A stretch of DNA of 64,000 nt from Anthopleura xanthogrammica (Eukaryota > Cnidaria > Anthozoa > Actiniaria > Actiniidae), in NCBI GenBank assembly GCA_964019055.1, contig OZ025212.1, forward strand, positions 3,815,266-3,879,265, in the 5' to 3' direction. Below are positions 36,401-49,756 of this stretch, in pieces. The notes under the pieces were generated by a model. That model worked only from the letters and a program-made list of their open reading frames with translations. It was not told the DNA's origin and searched no databases. Positions within the stretch are counted from its first letter, which is position 1, and each line of letters begins with the position of its first letter. Made by a program: the position numbers and the translations under genes.

Positions 36401-38181
36401 TTTGGTGACTCACTTGCTAGTATGTTAACCACCAACACAGGTAAACCAGCACTAAAAATGTACCACAAAGAATTTTATTATAGATTACGCTTGAAAAACA
36501 CTTGGTGGCCGAGAGATACACCGTTCGGGCTGACAGAAATTGAATACAGTATTTCTTTACTTCAAGAATCAGCTTTTCCTGTAAGATTGGATTTTGTTAT
36601 GAGATCAGTCGTATTTCATTGTCAGATTCGTAGGGAGAGGTAGAGAGAGCTTGTAAAGAAGTTGATTTATTCAATATTTCGTAAAAGGATTATACGAGGA
36701 TTAGAGAATTCAATGAACATAATGAAATACAAAAGAAACGTTACATCACCAAATAAAACAATACTAGGCCATAAGTATGAGTAAAATGAACTAAATTAAG
36801 AGAGGCAGTTAGACTCAAGGTGGACGCAGCATAATAAATCTCTTTATTTAAGTGTCTAGTCGTTCTAGCACTTTCGCACTAATAGGGGACACTTTTCACT
36901 CACACACACTACCACTACATTCAGTATTTTATGCACACAACGCTCACTCACATGTTGATTTTTACGGAGGGAGGAAACCGGAGTACCCGGAGAAAACCCT
37001 CGTAGCACAGGAGAGAACAACACATCAAACAAACTCAATTCACATATGGCGACCGCAGGGCTCGAACCAGATGCCCGAGCCTTTGGAACCACAGTGGTGA
37101 AAGGCGACGCGTTAGCAGCGTACGCCACCCATGCTACCCAAGGACAAGAAAACAAGAAAGAACAGCAGCAAAGGACCACCACAGAGCTTGAAGACCACTA
37201 AAGAATTAAAGGAAGAAACAAAGAAATAAAGAAGACAAGACAAGGAAAAAAGGACAGTAAAATGAACGATATTTAGTTTAGAGAATTATATTTATAGGTT
37301 GCTTTGAGTCTTGTAATTTTGATCGTCAATCATAAAGGTTTGAGTTCAAATTTGAGCCTGATTGCTTTCCCCAAGATTGACGTCTTGACAGAGCTAGAGA
37401 GAGGTAGAGGGAGAGGGAGAGTAGCAGAACGTACCTTCGCCTAGTTACCGATGAAGCTGCTCCCTGGCCAGAAATAGAGTCGATGACGTTCCTTATCCAT
37501 TGCCTTGGTAACGAATATACGCACTCGATAGGAGACTCACTGAGGCATCTACTGACGATGGTTAGGCAGATCTTACAGCTGAGTAAAATGCCCTAGAAGA
37601 GGACAGCAAAAAGGGATAATTTGTTAGGGGAAAAAAAAATGACGTCACATCCTCCAACTAATCAGCGCGCAAGTAAAGTGCGGTAATACGCGCAGCAAAA
37701 TCGTTACAACTCGTCGCGCAACATCGTTGCGTTGCAAGTTGCAGAGTTAATGATGCTCTTATTACAACCACGTGAAACAACAACATTTTGTTGCGCGACT
37801 TTGTTGCAGAAAGTAAAAGTTCATTCTCTCTCTGCAACAATGAAAATGTGTTGCGCGCGGAGTGGTAATACAAGCAACATTCGCTCTGCAACTTGCGACG
37901 CAACAATGTTGCGCGACGAGTTGTAACGATTTTGTTGCTCGTATTTTCACACCTTTAGCAATCTGATGGGACAATGATATAAATCGAGATGGACTCCCCT
38001 AGTAATTTCCCCGTACAATATAAAACCCACTAACCGTTAACCTGCACTGGGTGAATACTTTGATGAATAATTCGCCAATCGCTGTTAAATCTGAACTTGG
38101 CAACAATGACGCAAAACGACTGTCCCCAGAACCAGAACTTGAGACTTTCTCGACGATACTTGAAAGAAGTTGACACCCAAA
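30413..38181 (-). CDS. THADA: THADA exons 27-39 (C-terminal third, DUF2428 core)
   Basis: Exons: 38042-38181, 37435-37578, 36301-36451, 35675-35825, 34653-34917, 34377-34575, 33963-34140, 33671-33814, 32580-33144, 32211-32474, 31764-31845, 30714-30843, 30413-30630. This third is the best conserved. Exon 28 has two acceptors 14 bp apart; only the inner one (37578) keeps phase with exon 27, although the outer one (37592) would extend the family match as [10 protein letters not shown]. The last exon ends with a basic tail GNGHVLT and TAA at 30413. Confidence 0.88.
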
Positions 38182-41100
38182 CTGCAAAGTAAAATAATCC
38201 AAGTTATAAATATAAGAATCCTAAGAGAAAAGGAAGCTTTATCAGAAGAAGATTCCATTACCTTGATGCTAAGAAAACAGCAAGACATGATGAATTCCTT
38301 TTGGTGTTGCTGCGATACTGTTGTATCATCTGTCAAAGAGTTCACCGATATTGCATCTTCAACTGCTTCACCTAAACCAGCAAACGACGCGCCACAAACC
38401 ACTGAAATAAAAACATATAGAATATAAAGTTTGCAGACATGTAAGTCAGGGACACACGTCACTAAATAAAATTTCGTATAACGGTGAAATGGCACGGTGC
38501 ACGGCACGGAATTGAAATTCCATTAAAGGTCTATTGGGTTGCCCCTGATGACGATTCTAGTTATAATACAGACTAGTTTTACTTTTCTCGGCCCCTAAAT
38601 TGTACTGTCATAAAATATATTATGCCAGACTAAAATTAGCCACCACTAAAGGCAAGTAAGCAAGCAAACAAACAGCACATACCATTTTCAGAGTCTTGCT
38701 TTCTTGATAGGACAGCCAATAAGAAGTTAATGACCTCGAAAGTAATGTTAATAGTGTGACGTAAAACGTCTTGGAATGACTGGAAAACTGGTTGGGGTGG
38801 GTCAAAACAAGTGATGGTGTCCAGGTATGATGATATGCAGCGACTCAAGGCCAGGAGGATGCCTGGAATGAAGGGAAGAGATAAAATGCTGTTACTGTGT
38901 ACATTGGTCAAAGGCTGGAAACGTTGTTTCAAACAACATTTTTAGGAGATCAAAAAATGGGAAATTGATTCACAACAGATAATTCCATTCATAAATAAAT
39001 TTACTACTACTTTACAACATTACCTACCTTCCACCATACTACCTGCCACTATCTCTCCATATTATCATCCCACAATACTACATGGAATTACCATGCCACA
39101 CCAAACAAGCTGTTACCATACTACCTGCCACTATCTCTCCATATTATCATCCCACAATACTACATGGAATTACCATGCCACACCAGCCAGCCCAATACAC
39201 CACCCACCACCATTCTACCATACTAGCTATCCCTATACTACTATTCAACCATATTAACCATACTACCATCTTACTATTACCCTGTCACAACCATCCACCT
39301 ATTAAACAGTTGTGATAAAAAGTTAAATTTTACACCGTAGAAAAAAAAGAGAGATCACTTACTGACGTTTCGGACGCTAGTCCTTCGTCGGAGTAAAAGA
39401 GAGAATAAGAGTGGAAGGTAGTGTATATAGGATAAAGATAGAAAATAGATAACCAATGAGAGCAAGGTAGGCAAGGTTACAAGAAAAAAACAAGAAAAAA
39501 GAATTATTTTTTATTGTTTTTTTCTTGTAACCTTGCTCTCATTGGTTATCTATTTTCTATCTTTATCATATATACACTACCTTCCACTCTTATTCTCTCT
39601 TTTACTCCGACGAAGGACTAGCGTCCAAAACGTCAGTAAGTGATCTCTCTTTTTTTTTACGGTGTAAAATTTAACTTTTTATCACAACTGTTTCATTAGA
39701 AACACCGACGCAGCCCATACTAGCTTACCGCTAGTTATCATCTCATCCACCTATTACACTACCCACCATTCTTCCACCATGCTACCAGTGACTATATTAC
39801 CTGACATTACCCTTCCACACTCGACAACCTATAAATTCTACCACAATATACACTAAAATCCCACTCTAAATTAACAAAATACATCAAACAAGCATATCAA
39901 TTGTGTATAATCACCATGAATAGGAAATTTCTCAGCTGCAACAGCTAAATTGTCTTTTGCAGAATTTAATTGACGTTCTGCCTCGGACAGCAATTCTCTC
40001 AGAAACTGCACGCAGTGGTTTCCATGTTCTTTTGAATCAGCATCACTTTGACCTCGCACAGATGGCTCACTGAAAATATCCTTGACTTCCCAGTCTAGCT
40101 GAACCACATATCTACAAGCATAAAAGATATGACACTGAATTTGTTAGGCCTCTTCCTTGATTCGAGGTTTTCTTACGGGTTCTATTGTTTTCCTCCCTCC
40201 GCAAACCTAACAAAACCGAAAAATCATTAATTTTCAAATGCGCTTTAATGTGAGACTTCGGTGGTAGGAGTTATAAAAAAACTCGACAGCATGACTCGAA
40301 AGAGATTGAAAAATTCCTTGGGATCCCTGTTTCTTGGTCAACTATAGTTCAGATACCTTTCAAATAAGAGTTGACAAATAATTGCACCACTTTCGCTTTC
40401 CTGAACCTTGGGACTACAGATAAGCTGTGTTGCTTCGGCCATCAGTTCAACAGCGAACTGGGAGTCTCCTTTAGACTTGTCTAGACCGGTGAGAGGACCA
40501 GAAAAGTGATGACGAAGGATGTTCAATGATGACTCACGAATCTGGAACACAGAAAAAGGGCAAAAATTGAAACCTTTATGGCATTCTATTTAGTAAATAA
40601 CTAACCACAAGTAATGGGTGGATAGATTGAATGAAGTGGATGGGAATAAAGAACAGATGGATGGATGAATGGATGGGATGGAATGGGATGGACAAATGAT
40701 TTATGGATGGATGAATGGTTAGGAGAGAGAGATAGATGAATTGAGATGGATGAAAGAAAGGAGAAGCGAGTGAGTGAAATTTTATTCTTACATCTGAATG
40801 GGAGCTCTGCAGGCATCCAAGCAACACGTGGATATTTCTGGAAAGATTGAATAAAAAATTCTTTACGAATAAATAACCACATTATCGAAATAAATCGTTT
40901 CTATTTCATTGTAGGAATGGTTCTTGCCTATTTACCTGGGCGAATAAAAACTCCATAAACCTTGCGTCTCTGAAAATTTCATCAGAACAATAGAAGTTTC
41001 TGGAAAGAAAAGTAATGAATGATGAAACATTGAAGAGTGAGCGTACATCTGTTACCACTGCTTTTATTGTCACGTCTTGACCGAGAACTCTCGCGACAGG

Positions 41101-44100
41101 TTAATGAGCAATAGACCCCTTTCACTTGACGTCAAAGCAGCTCAATTTAAAGGACAAAACAAAAGAATTTCAATCTCCTGAGAATTGGAACCTATTGTTT
41201 TGTCCTCCAAATTGAGCTGCATTCCGACGTGCTGCAAGGGGTCTATAGACTACTATCAATCAAATATATCATTAGAGTACATAAAGGTACATGGAGACCA
41301 TGAGAAGGAAATTACTCTAACGATTTCTTTGATTGACAGTAATCTTTGGTCCAATTTCCATGTCGCGACTGTTGTTTTGATCAGCGCGTTGCAATGAAAA
41401 CAGTGGTAATTCAGGGAAAGCAAATAAGTGCAAATGTCGTTTTTGAACACTTTACCTGGTGCTTGTCCTTTTCTCTTGTCAGGGTTTCCTTTTACAGCAA
41501 ATGTGTCGAATATTATAGATATCAGCTCTAGTGCTGGAAAGATAAGGTACAAAGGCATAAGTACATGCTCACTAACCTTTGTCACAAAGCCTTATATATG
41601 CAAGTCTATGTGCTGACGTAATATAGGTTTCTTCTGAGTTCGATAAACAAGATGCATTGTGGTCTAGCTTGGGTACAAACTACACCATATGAGGTATCAT
41701 GTTGAACACATAATGTTTGTACCAGATCATAGAACGAGGGCCACAGGTTCGTTAACCACTGGCTATCAAGTACTACCCTTGTAAAAACAACAAGGACGGA
41801 AGCTAAACAACAATGCAGCATGTTTGCTATCTCAGAAAAGGCCGTCTACAGACCCCTTACAGCTCGTCGGAATGCAGCACAAATTGGAGAACAAAACAAA
41901 AGGTTTCCAAATCTCAAGAGATTAAAATTCTTTTGTTTTGTCCTCTAAATTGAGCTGCTTTGACGTCACGTGCAAGGGGTCTACTATATGTCCGCCATTT
42001 TGGATGAATGATGCTCAACAGTGAAACAAATTTGGGAAACAAGAAAATAGAAGAACGTTTAGGAGATACCTGTTTTTTGTCGTTGATAATTGGCTCCAGG
42101 CATAAGCGAGTTCACCATGAACGTCATCGTCCATTCAACGAATTCTAACAAACAGAAAATAATTTTTGTCAACCTTGATACATTGTACATGTCTCTTTTT
42201 AACTCGAATTTATAATATGCTGACGCATTTGAAACTGACAACGGCGAAATTCTTAGAGCGCGCTAGAATATAGCTCACCCAGTTAGAATGTCACAGAGCA
42301 GTTTTCGTATGACTATTAAAAAATTACACAGGCCGCGCCTTGCGGTGACCGTGTTAGTGCCGTGCCGAGTATGAAAACATTCAACATTCGGTGTCGTATC
42401 TTTGCCGCACCGTACGTGTCACATTTACGTGAAATCTACTTTAAGATATTTTTTGTCCCATATAGCCTCATATTCAAGTGCTTCAGAACGAGTCAAAGTA
42501 TTCCTCCCCCTTTTCTCGAGGGGGGGGGGGGGGGGAGAATAATATTACCTAGAGCATGGATGAGATCCGGGGATACAGACAAAGGCTGAAGCTCTTTTAC
42601 ACCAAGTGAAGAATTCTTGAATATTTTTGGATAACACTTCTTTAACTCACTTAGACTGAAACAAAATGGTAAGTTTAAAGAAAGAAAGCAGAATCTAGGG
42701 CGGAATATTAAAGAATTCTAGAAGTTACAAAAATGTTATGAGTAATCAGAAATTTCAGAGATGTAGCTTCTTCAAGCGAAATGCTGTTTCATTGCGGAAA
42801 ATTTCCAAAATAGACATAAATACTTTTTAAGTCTAAAGGTGTTTAAAAAAGACAACATGAGAGGTGAATGTAAAGATGAATGAAGAAAGAGCAATCAGAA
42901 ATCTCTTACCAGCTGTCGCGAATCCTAGACAGAATTTTTCTCATGGCCAAGAAAAGATATTGTCTGAATGATGGACAAGCGATGTTTACATTGTGATGAA
43001 GAAAACTGCGCAACAAGCCAAGCTCAGTCTCTGATAATGGCTCTAAAAAAGAAAGAAATAATCAAGGCTTAAAAAAGGAGTAACTTTAACATTCCCACTA
43101 TAATTAAGAACATTTGAGAGCAAATTGTAAAGAGAAAGATCTGCGCTAGATTAGGGGAAGTCGATGATTTTTATAGCCGCCATGTTGGATGAATTTAACA
43201 AAAGATTTGTCATTATTCTCTTTTGTTATATCATCCAACATGGCTGCCATGTCTTTTGTTATTCTATTCTATTCTCTTGGGGATGATTTCAAACCAGCAA
43301 TTGCTGGGTTTCACTTGACGTCATTTCCTGTCTCGTGCAGAATGTTCATCAGCTGAATCACAAGTTTTCAAAAGAATTCTTTCTGGCTGACAGCACATGG
43401 TGGTACATGGTCAGTGTTTGACCACCATTTGGAGCAGATAATGAGATTCAAAGACTTTTATCAGCTGATTGAAACCCAGCTATAGCCTGGTTTCCATTTG
43501 CTACGGAGTCAGAAGCGCGTCAGAAGCGGTATCGGAAGGATCGGAAAGTTTCCTTTTTCTTGGCTTGTGACGAGCGGTTTTCACTTGCAATTTCACGCAT
43601 GAACTGGAAGCCTTCCGACTCTGATTCCGTCACGAGGTAAAGCCAGGCTTATGGTGGTGGATCAACAAGATATAGATCTTTACCTGAGGTTTTTGAGCTA
43701 CAGATTAATACACCAAGCGCGTCTAGACGTATAGTGTCTTCAGCATCTTCTAGTGCTGATGCCAGCAGTTCTTCATTCTGCCAAACCGATTCACGGAATA
43801 AAATGAGTCAATCATCTTAAAGTATAATATGCCTTCAAGTGCCTCAAAATTTGTTAACTAAATTAAGGTAGGCATAGAAATCTTGATGGCCCGAAAATAT
43901 AGCAACCTTCTCGTTTTACACTTGTGGTGCTTAACTTCCTTAATATTAAAGTGATAAAAAATTACCGGTAACTTACCAACTGCTTTGACTCTATGACACC
44001 CAACGAGCGAGCAACTTTGAGGATAGCCAAGTGAGCAGAAACACGACGAGACTGGTGGCCACCGTTGCTATGGAGATCTCCCAACATCTGGTGTAGTGCA

Positions 44101-47100
44101 TCCGGGACATTCTTAAGGACGCATGGCAGCCAATACTGACAAGCGTGTTGAGCAAGCAAGCTACCACGCGTATATGAAATAAAGTGGTTGGGATCAAATA
44201 ATATTCCCCTTGATTTTACAAAACTGTAGGGTAAGGTTCCCCAGACAAAACTGGGACGTCAGCAACTAACTCATTAGTGTCGGCTTCTAGCTTCGATATG
44301 CTTAGAATAAAGCGACTTTCATCACCCGATCCTGGATGGGATGCTGGAAGAGGGTAAGTCGTTGGTAGGGAAGACGAGTATGTAAGTAAGAAACAACAGA
44401 GGAGACATTTTTTATATGACTTACAGGTTTTCACTTGTGAGGGATTTTAAAAGAATCCTTCTCCATTGGAGATTGAAGCTTTCCTGAAATCAAAGCATTC
44501 ACACGTCAAGAAAAGATTAAACCATTAAAGAAAGAATCAAGGTATAACGTGATCAGTCCCCTGCGACCTTTATCAGTTCAATATTCATTATTCATTGGTT
44601 TGATGCCTTCACTTACGTCAACTTGACTGCCACTAGACCCACTTTCACTAGTCCTGAAGAAAAAATGAAACAACCCAAAATTCTTAGATATCGTGATGGT
44701 AAGCATGACATATAACATGCCAGATGGAACCATTTTTTGCGTAATCCGACTTCAGGCAACACGTTGCGAGATGGTGATCTGAAGTCAAAACCTCGCAACT
44801 CAAAATGACGAATTTTTCGCAGCGTTGCGCTAAAAATCGTCGTTGCAAATCGTCTCGTGTAACATCGTCTTAATGAGATAAATGAGAATATTTTTTCATG
44901 TGGATTCCAATTTCTAGGAAGAAAGCATTTGATTATTTGATTGAATCGCGTTACCGTTTGTGTAGCAGCAAAGCTTTGAAGGCCTCCGTGCAAGCAGAGG
45001 AGAGCTGGTTCGACTTCAAGCAGTTTGCCATTTCTTCAAGTAAAGATGGTCTCTTGTTGAATAACTAAAAAAAGTAATAATTGATAACAAGATATGACTT
45101 CTATCTGGATTAAAATTCAATCAGTGACCCTCACTAGTTGGATCAGCCCAAAGGTTGTTTGAGTGTTTGATAAAATGTGAAGGTCATCAGTAACGCGTTC
45201 AATTACTCGTACATGTGAATAATTTATTAATAATTCCTTCACTTATATTGCGCAAATATCAATTCATCCATTGCGAATTTTCATTTGCGCATTTGTTAGA
45301 ATAACTTTAGAGGGACATTGCGCTGTTTATAGTATACTTTAGAGCGGTTTTCATATGAGTGGGAAACATACGTACTGACTTACAGCACGCACACCGTACG
45401 ACATGCCTTAACATTAAAATGGCTTCCCATTGCCTTCCAGTAATACATCCAATCATAACGTGTAGTTACGGGTACAGTAAGATACGGTACGGCTACAGTA
45501 CGGTTACGAATTGGCCCTACCGTTACCCACTTATAAGAAAACCGCTCATGTACCAATAGATTGAACCATACCTGTTGTAGCGTGACGCGAGGACAATAGA
45601 TTGAACCATACCTGTTGTAGCGTGACGTGAGAAAGGAGTTCACAGATCATTCCGTATCTTGTCTTCACTTGCCATGGTACTGCAAGAACTTTGTCTATAA
45701 TGGACTCATAAAACTGTGTTTTCTACGAATGAGAAAAAAAGTGATACCGTAAATGGTGAAACCAAAATAATTTTAATTTATTTAGCTGAAAACAAAACGA
45801 TATGGTATTCGCTCTAAAAGCGAATTATTATTTTTGGTATTTCTTCATGGGTGCCAGAGGCTCTCACTCAAGCGCTACTCTATCGTAAGTTTTGTTATTG
45901 CAAGAGAAACTGTCTCATACTACAATCTCACACGATGCTTAGAACACCTACCAATGTTTCCTTGGCTTTTAGTATGTGATGCTCTCTATCGTGTATGTCC
46001 AGTAATAATCCAAATATGCCTCTCCCTGCAAATGACACTCCCTCCACCTGAGATAACATTCATAAAACAAGGTTCGTATATCATAATTCAAAGGCAATAA
46101 TAAAGAATCAAGCTAGACCTAGTCACAACACGGTGCAGACCACGGAGGGGAAAGGTATAGTCCTACCACTTTTTCTCTAACATTTTCCAATCTTAACCCC
46201 ACTACTCTTTTTCCCATACTGGTCTCTTATATAGCCCAACAACTTTTTAGGGGGCTTCGCGGTCCCTGATAGGGCATCGAGAACATCAATTGACTACATA
46301 ACTGAGCCAGGATGCACGAGTAAGCATACATGCACCGCAACCTTCAACACTGTGTTATACCACGTAAGACAAACGTACCGGATCTTCCAGACTGTCCCAA
46401 ACATGCTCCAGGATTTGACTGGTGAAGATGGAATCACAGCTAAACAACCTCTGGGAATCCTTTTGACAGATGTCTTCAAGAAGCTGCTTTATACGCTGCA
46501 TCAAACTTTTGATGACTGCGGGATAAAGAGCCAAGAAAATCAAAATGACGGTGATGTTTGACAGTCAAATCTATATACAGTAATAAGAAAGCCATTCCAC
46601 TTGACCAGAATCGGAATTTATAAGTTTTTTTTTTGCAGAGAGAGGAAAACAGGATAACCCATAAAAAAACTTTCGAAGCACAGGAGAGAACCAACAAGCA
46701 ACTCTATTCACATGTGATGAAGGGTCAGGGGATGTAACCCACAATCACATGCACAGCACTAGGAGACGTACCATTAGAAGTGCGTACAATTATTGAACGT
46801 TATGTCAATCAGTTGAGATCAGTTATTATAATACCTTCATAGACGAGGAAGTGGATGACTGGGTTCGTCTCTTCTTCACATATCTTGTGTACCTTGTCAA
46901 ACAGAATATCCTCCAGAAATGGTTTCTTGAAAGGATAAAGAATTCAATCAGTTAAAACGAACTATCCAGTGCCCTGAAAAAAGGAAGATTGAGCCTGTGT
47001 GATGTCTCGCAAGGCTGTATAGAGAGCCTTAATCGAAACACTTTAAACGCCATACAGAGTACCACACATATGTGGACGAAGCAGCTATGGGGCGCATTGT

Positions 47101-49582
47101 TTACAGTGAGGACACTCGAACCATGAACACTATTTTTATATTTTTTATTTCATGAACTTTCTACTGCCTTCTGAAAATGAAGCACTGAACTCAAATAATC
47201 TTATTGTTCAAAATAAATCATATTTCCAATCGATTCACACAAGGGATAAAGGAGAAAAAAAGTATGGAAAAACCTCAAAGTGTTCACGGTTCAAGTGTCC
47301 TCACTGTAAAGATTTTGAATGATTATGAAAAGTAAAAACACGGCACGGACACGGTACGGATTTGAACCAATCACAGCAGGCGAGTTCAATGCTCATCCAA
47401 TCAAAATGGTTCAACATCACACAATAATGATCACGGGAAAGCACATCCATAACGTGGTATTGTTCGTTTACAAATAGCATGTTTGACAGCAAGACTGATT
47501 TCCCACCCCAGGACTGATTTGAATGAAGGTAGCTAAAAGACATCGAAACTAAGAAATTTTTTCATTACACTACCCCATTTATGGCATCATGTAAAAGAAC
47601 TTCCTTTCTACATGTCACAATAAAAGCTTGTAATAATGCGATTCGAGTCAGTGGTAAATATCCAGCCACTGGCAGATTGATTTCAAGGTTACAAATTATG
47701 AGGACACTCTCTCTTGCACCAGAAGAAGATTTAGCATGTTCTATAAAAAAAGACAAAAAATGGATTTTAGTGAAGTAAAAAATAAATTTTGTATGAGAAA
47801 GAAATAGAGTACAGCTATGCCTGGACTTGATTACTTGATGTGCACCCTTTGAGCCAATCACAACCCTGGGTCTTCTTTTGCTCAGCCAATCAGAAACCTT
47901 GGTCATAACTGTTAACACCATCATAGTCACAGCAATGCCTGTTTGTAATATAGGTTCTCTTAGGTGCAAAGAGCCTGTGTTCAGAAGTTAGTGTTTCTTT
48001 CTCCAACAATATTTCCCCTCCTCTCACCCTCTGCTCCCCCAAACTCCTGAGATTTACTATCCTTTCAATACCACAACACAGGGAACTCATAATTATATAT
48101 TTTGTTTACTTGGAAGCCAGTATTTTACCAGTGTGATCTAACAGCTGAATGATTGTGTTTATGACTTGTGTTTCATCAGCTTCACTGTTTAGTAAAAGAC
48201 TCAGTGCTGTCCCAGCCAGAAGAAGACACTCTTTAACCAGAATCTACAAAGAATGTATAAATATCTGCCATTAGACTAAAGGGTTGAAGGAAAAAGGAGG
48301 GAGGGAGGGAGGGAGGAAAGGAGAGACATCATGAGCCCTTTGCATTCCTTGAACATGTGAAAGAAAGAATGGAGGTACAAGCAAAAGAATGAAAGGGAGA
48401 GAGAGGAAGAAAAAGAAAGGGAAAAGGGGAAGATAGAGGAAAGATGGGAGAAACAAAGGAAAGGAGAAAAGAAGGGAGGAAGAGAGAGGGAGCTGCTAGG
48501 GAGGAACAGAAGGAAGAAACGTGTTTGGAACATATCAAGGCATAACACAAGCAAAGAAACTAAACAGTACCCCTTGCCAGCTGCACCACAAACCTAAAAA
48601 CCCAAACACAGAGAAGGACCCACTTATTCAAAATTCCTCATCAGCAAAATAAAAGTACCTTAGAAAACAGAACACAAACTAATAGTGATACTAATGTTTT
48701 CAGGTCTTGTTTGGCTTGACTAACATCATTCTGGGTTAGCTGTCTTAATTTTGGTTGAAAGTGCTGAAAAATCTGAAGGACTGCCTGGAAAAGTAAAAAA
48801 ATAACACATCTTGTCAAGGCACAAGTCAGAGGAGAGTGGTCGAGTGGTTGGTTGTCAAAAAATAATCAATCAATCATCCATTCAATTCACCCATTATTAT
48901 CCACCAACTGATACATACACCCACAGACTAGCTCATCCAATATTCTATCCATCCATCCACCCACCCATCCATCCATCCATCCATCCACCTGTCAATCCCT
49001 CCCTCCATCCACTCATCTACCCATCCATCCATTCAATCATCCATCCCTTCCTCCCTCCATATTTCATATTTTCCCTCCCTTTCTTATTTCATAGATATAA
49101 ACAATACATTATCTTACCTTAATAACTATTAACAGTGTGTCTTGGTAATTTACTATGTTTGTTTTACTTGACTCCTCTAGCTGAAAAATGATATGTTATA
49201 AATTATGAAATATCCATAATAGATCAAGTAGGTAACTTCTAGATCAATGTCATCATCATCTAATATTCTCCTTACAGCTAATTCTTCTCTTGAATCCTTT
49301 CATGTTAAGCGTCAGTACTAGTCTTTTTCATCTTTTTTTTTTCCTCTTTCTGTTTATTAGCTATTTCTACATGTGTGTTTATTGTAATATTAGTATGATA
49401 GTGTCATAGTTCTATGTAATATGTATTCAGTACACCATCTAGATCTACATTTTCTTTTCTAGCCATCAGTAGTTAGCTGTTGTCTTATTATTATCATTGC
49501 ATATTTTAGTTGTGGGCCAAATTGGAAACCAGCTCAGTATATTCTGCTGTATTTGTTACCCACAGTAAATAAAGATTTATAA

Positions 49583-49618
<36 letters not shown>

Positions 49619-49721
49619 CATTATCATTATCATTATCATTATCATTATCATTATCATTATCATTATCATTATCATTATCATTATCATTATCATTATCATT
49701 ATCATTATCATTATCATTATC

Positions 49722-49756
<35 letters not shown>

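Noticed and set aside
44224..44343. Possible extra THADA exon (open frame with [11 protein letters not shown])
   Set aside because: Exon 44425-44483 ends in phase 2 and joins exon 43977-44223 perfectly; including this stretch introduces a stop or breaks phase.
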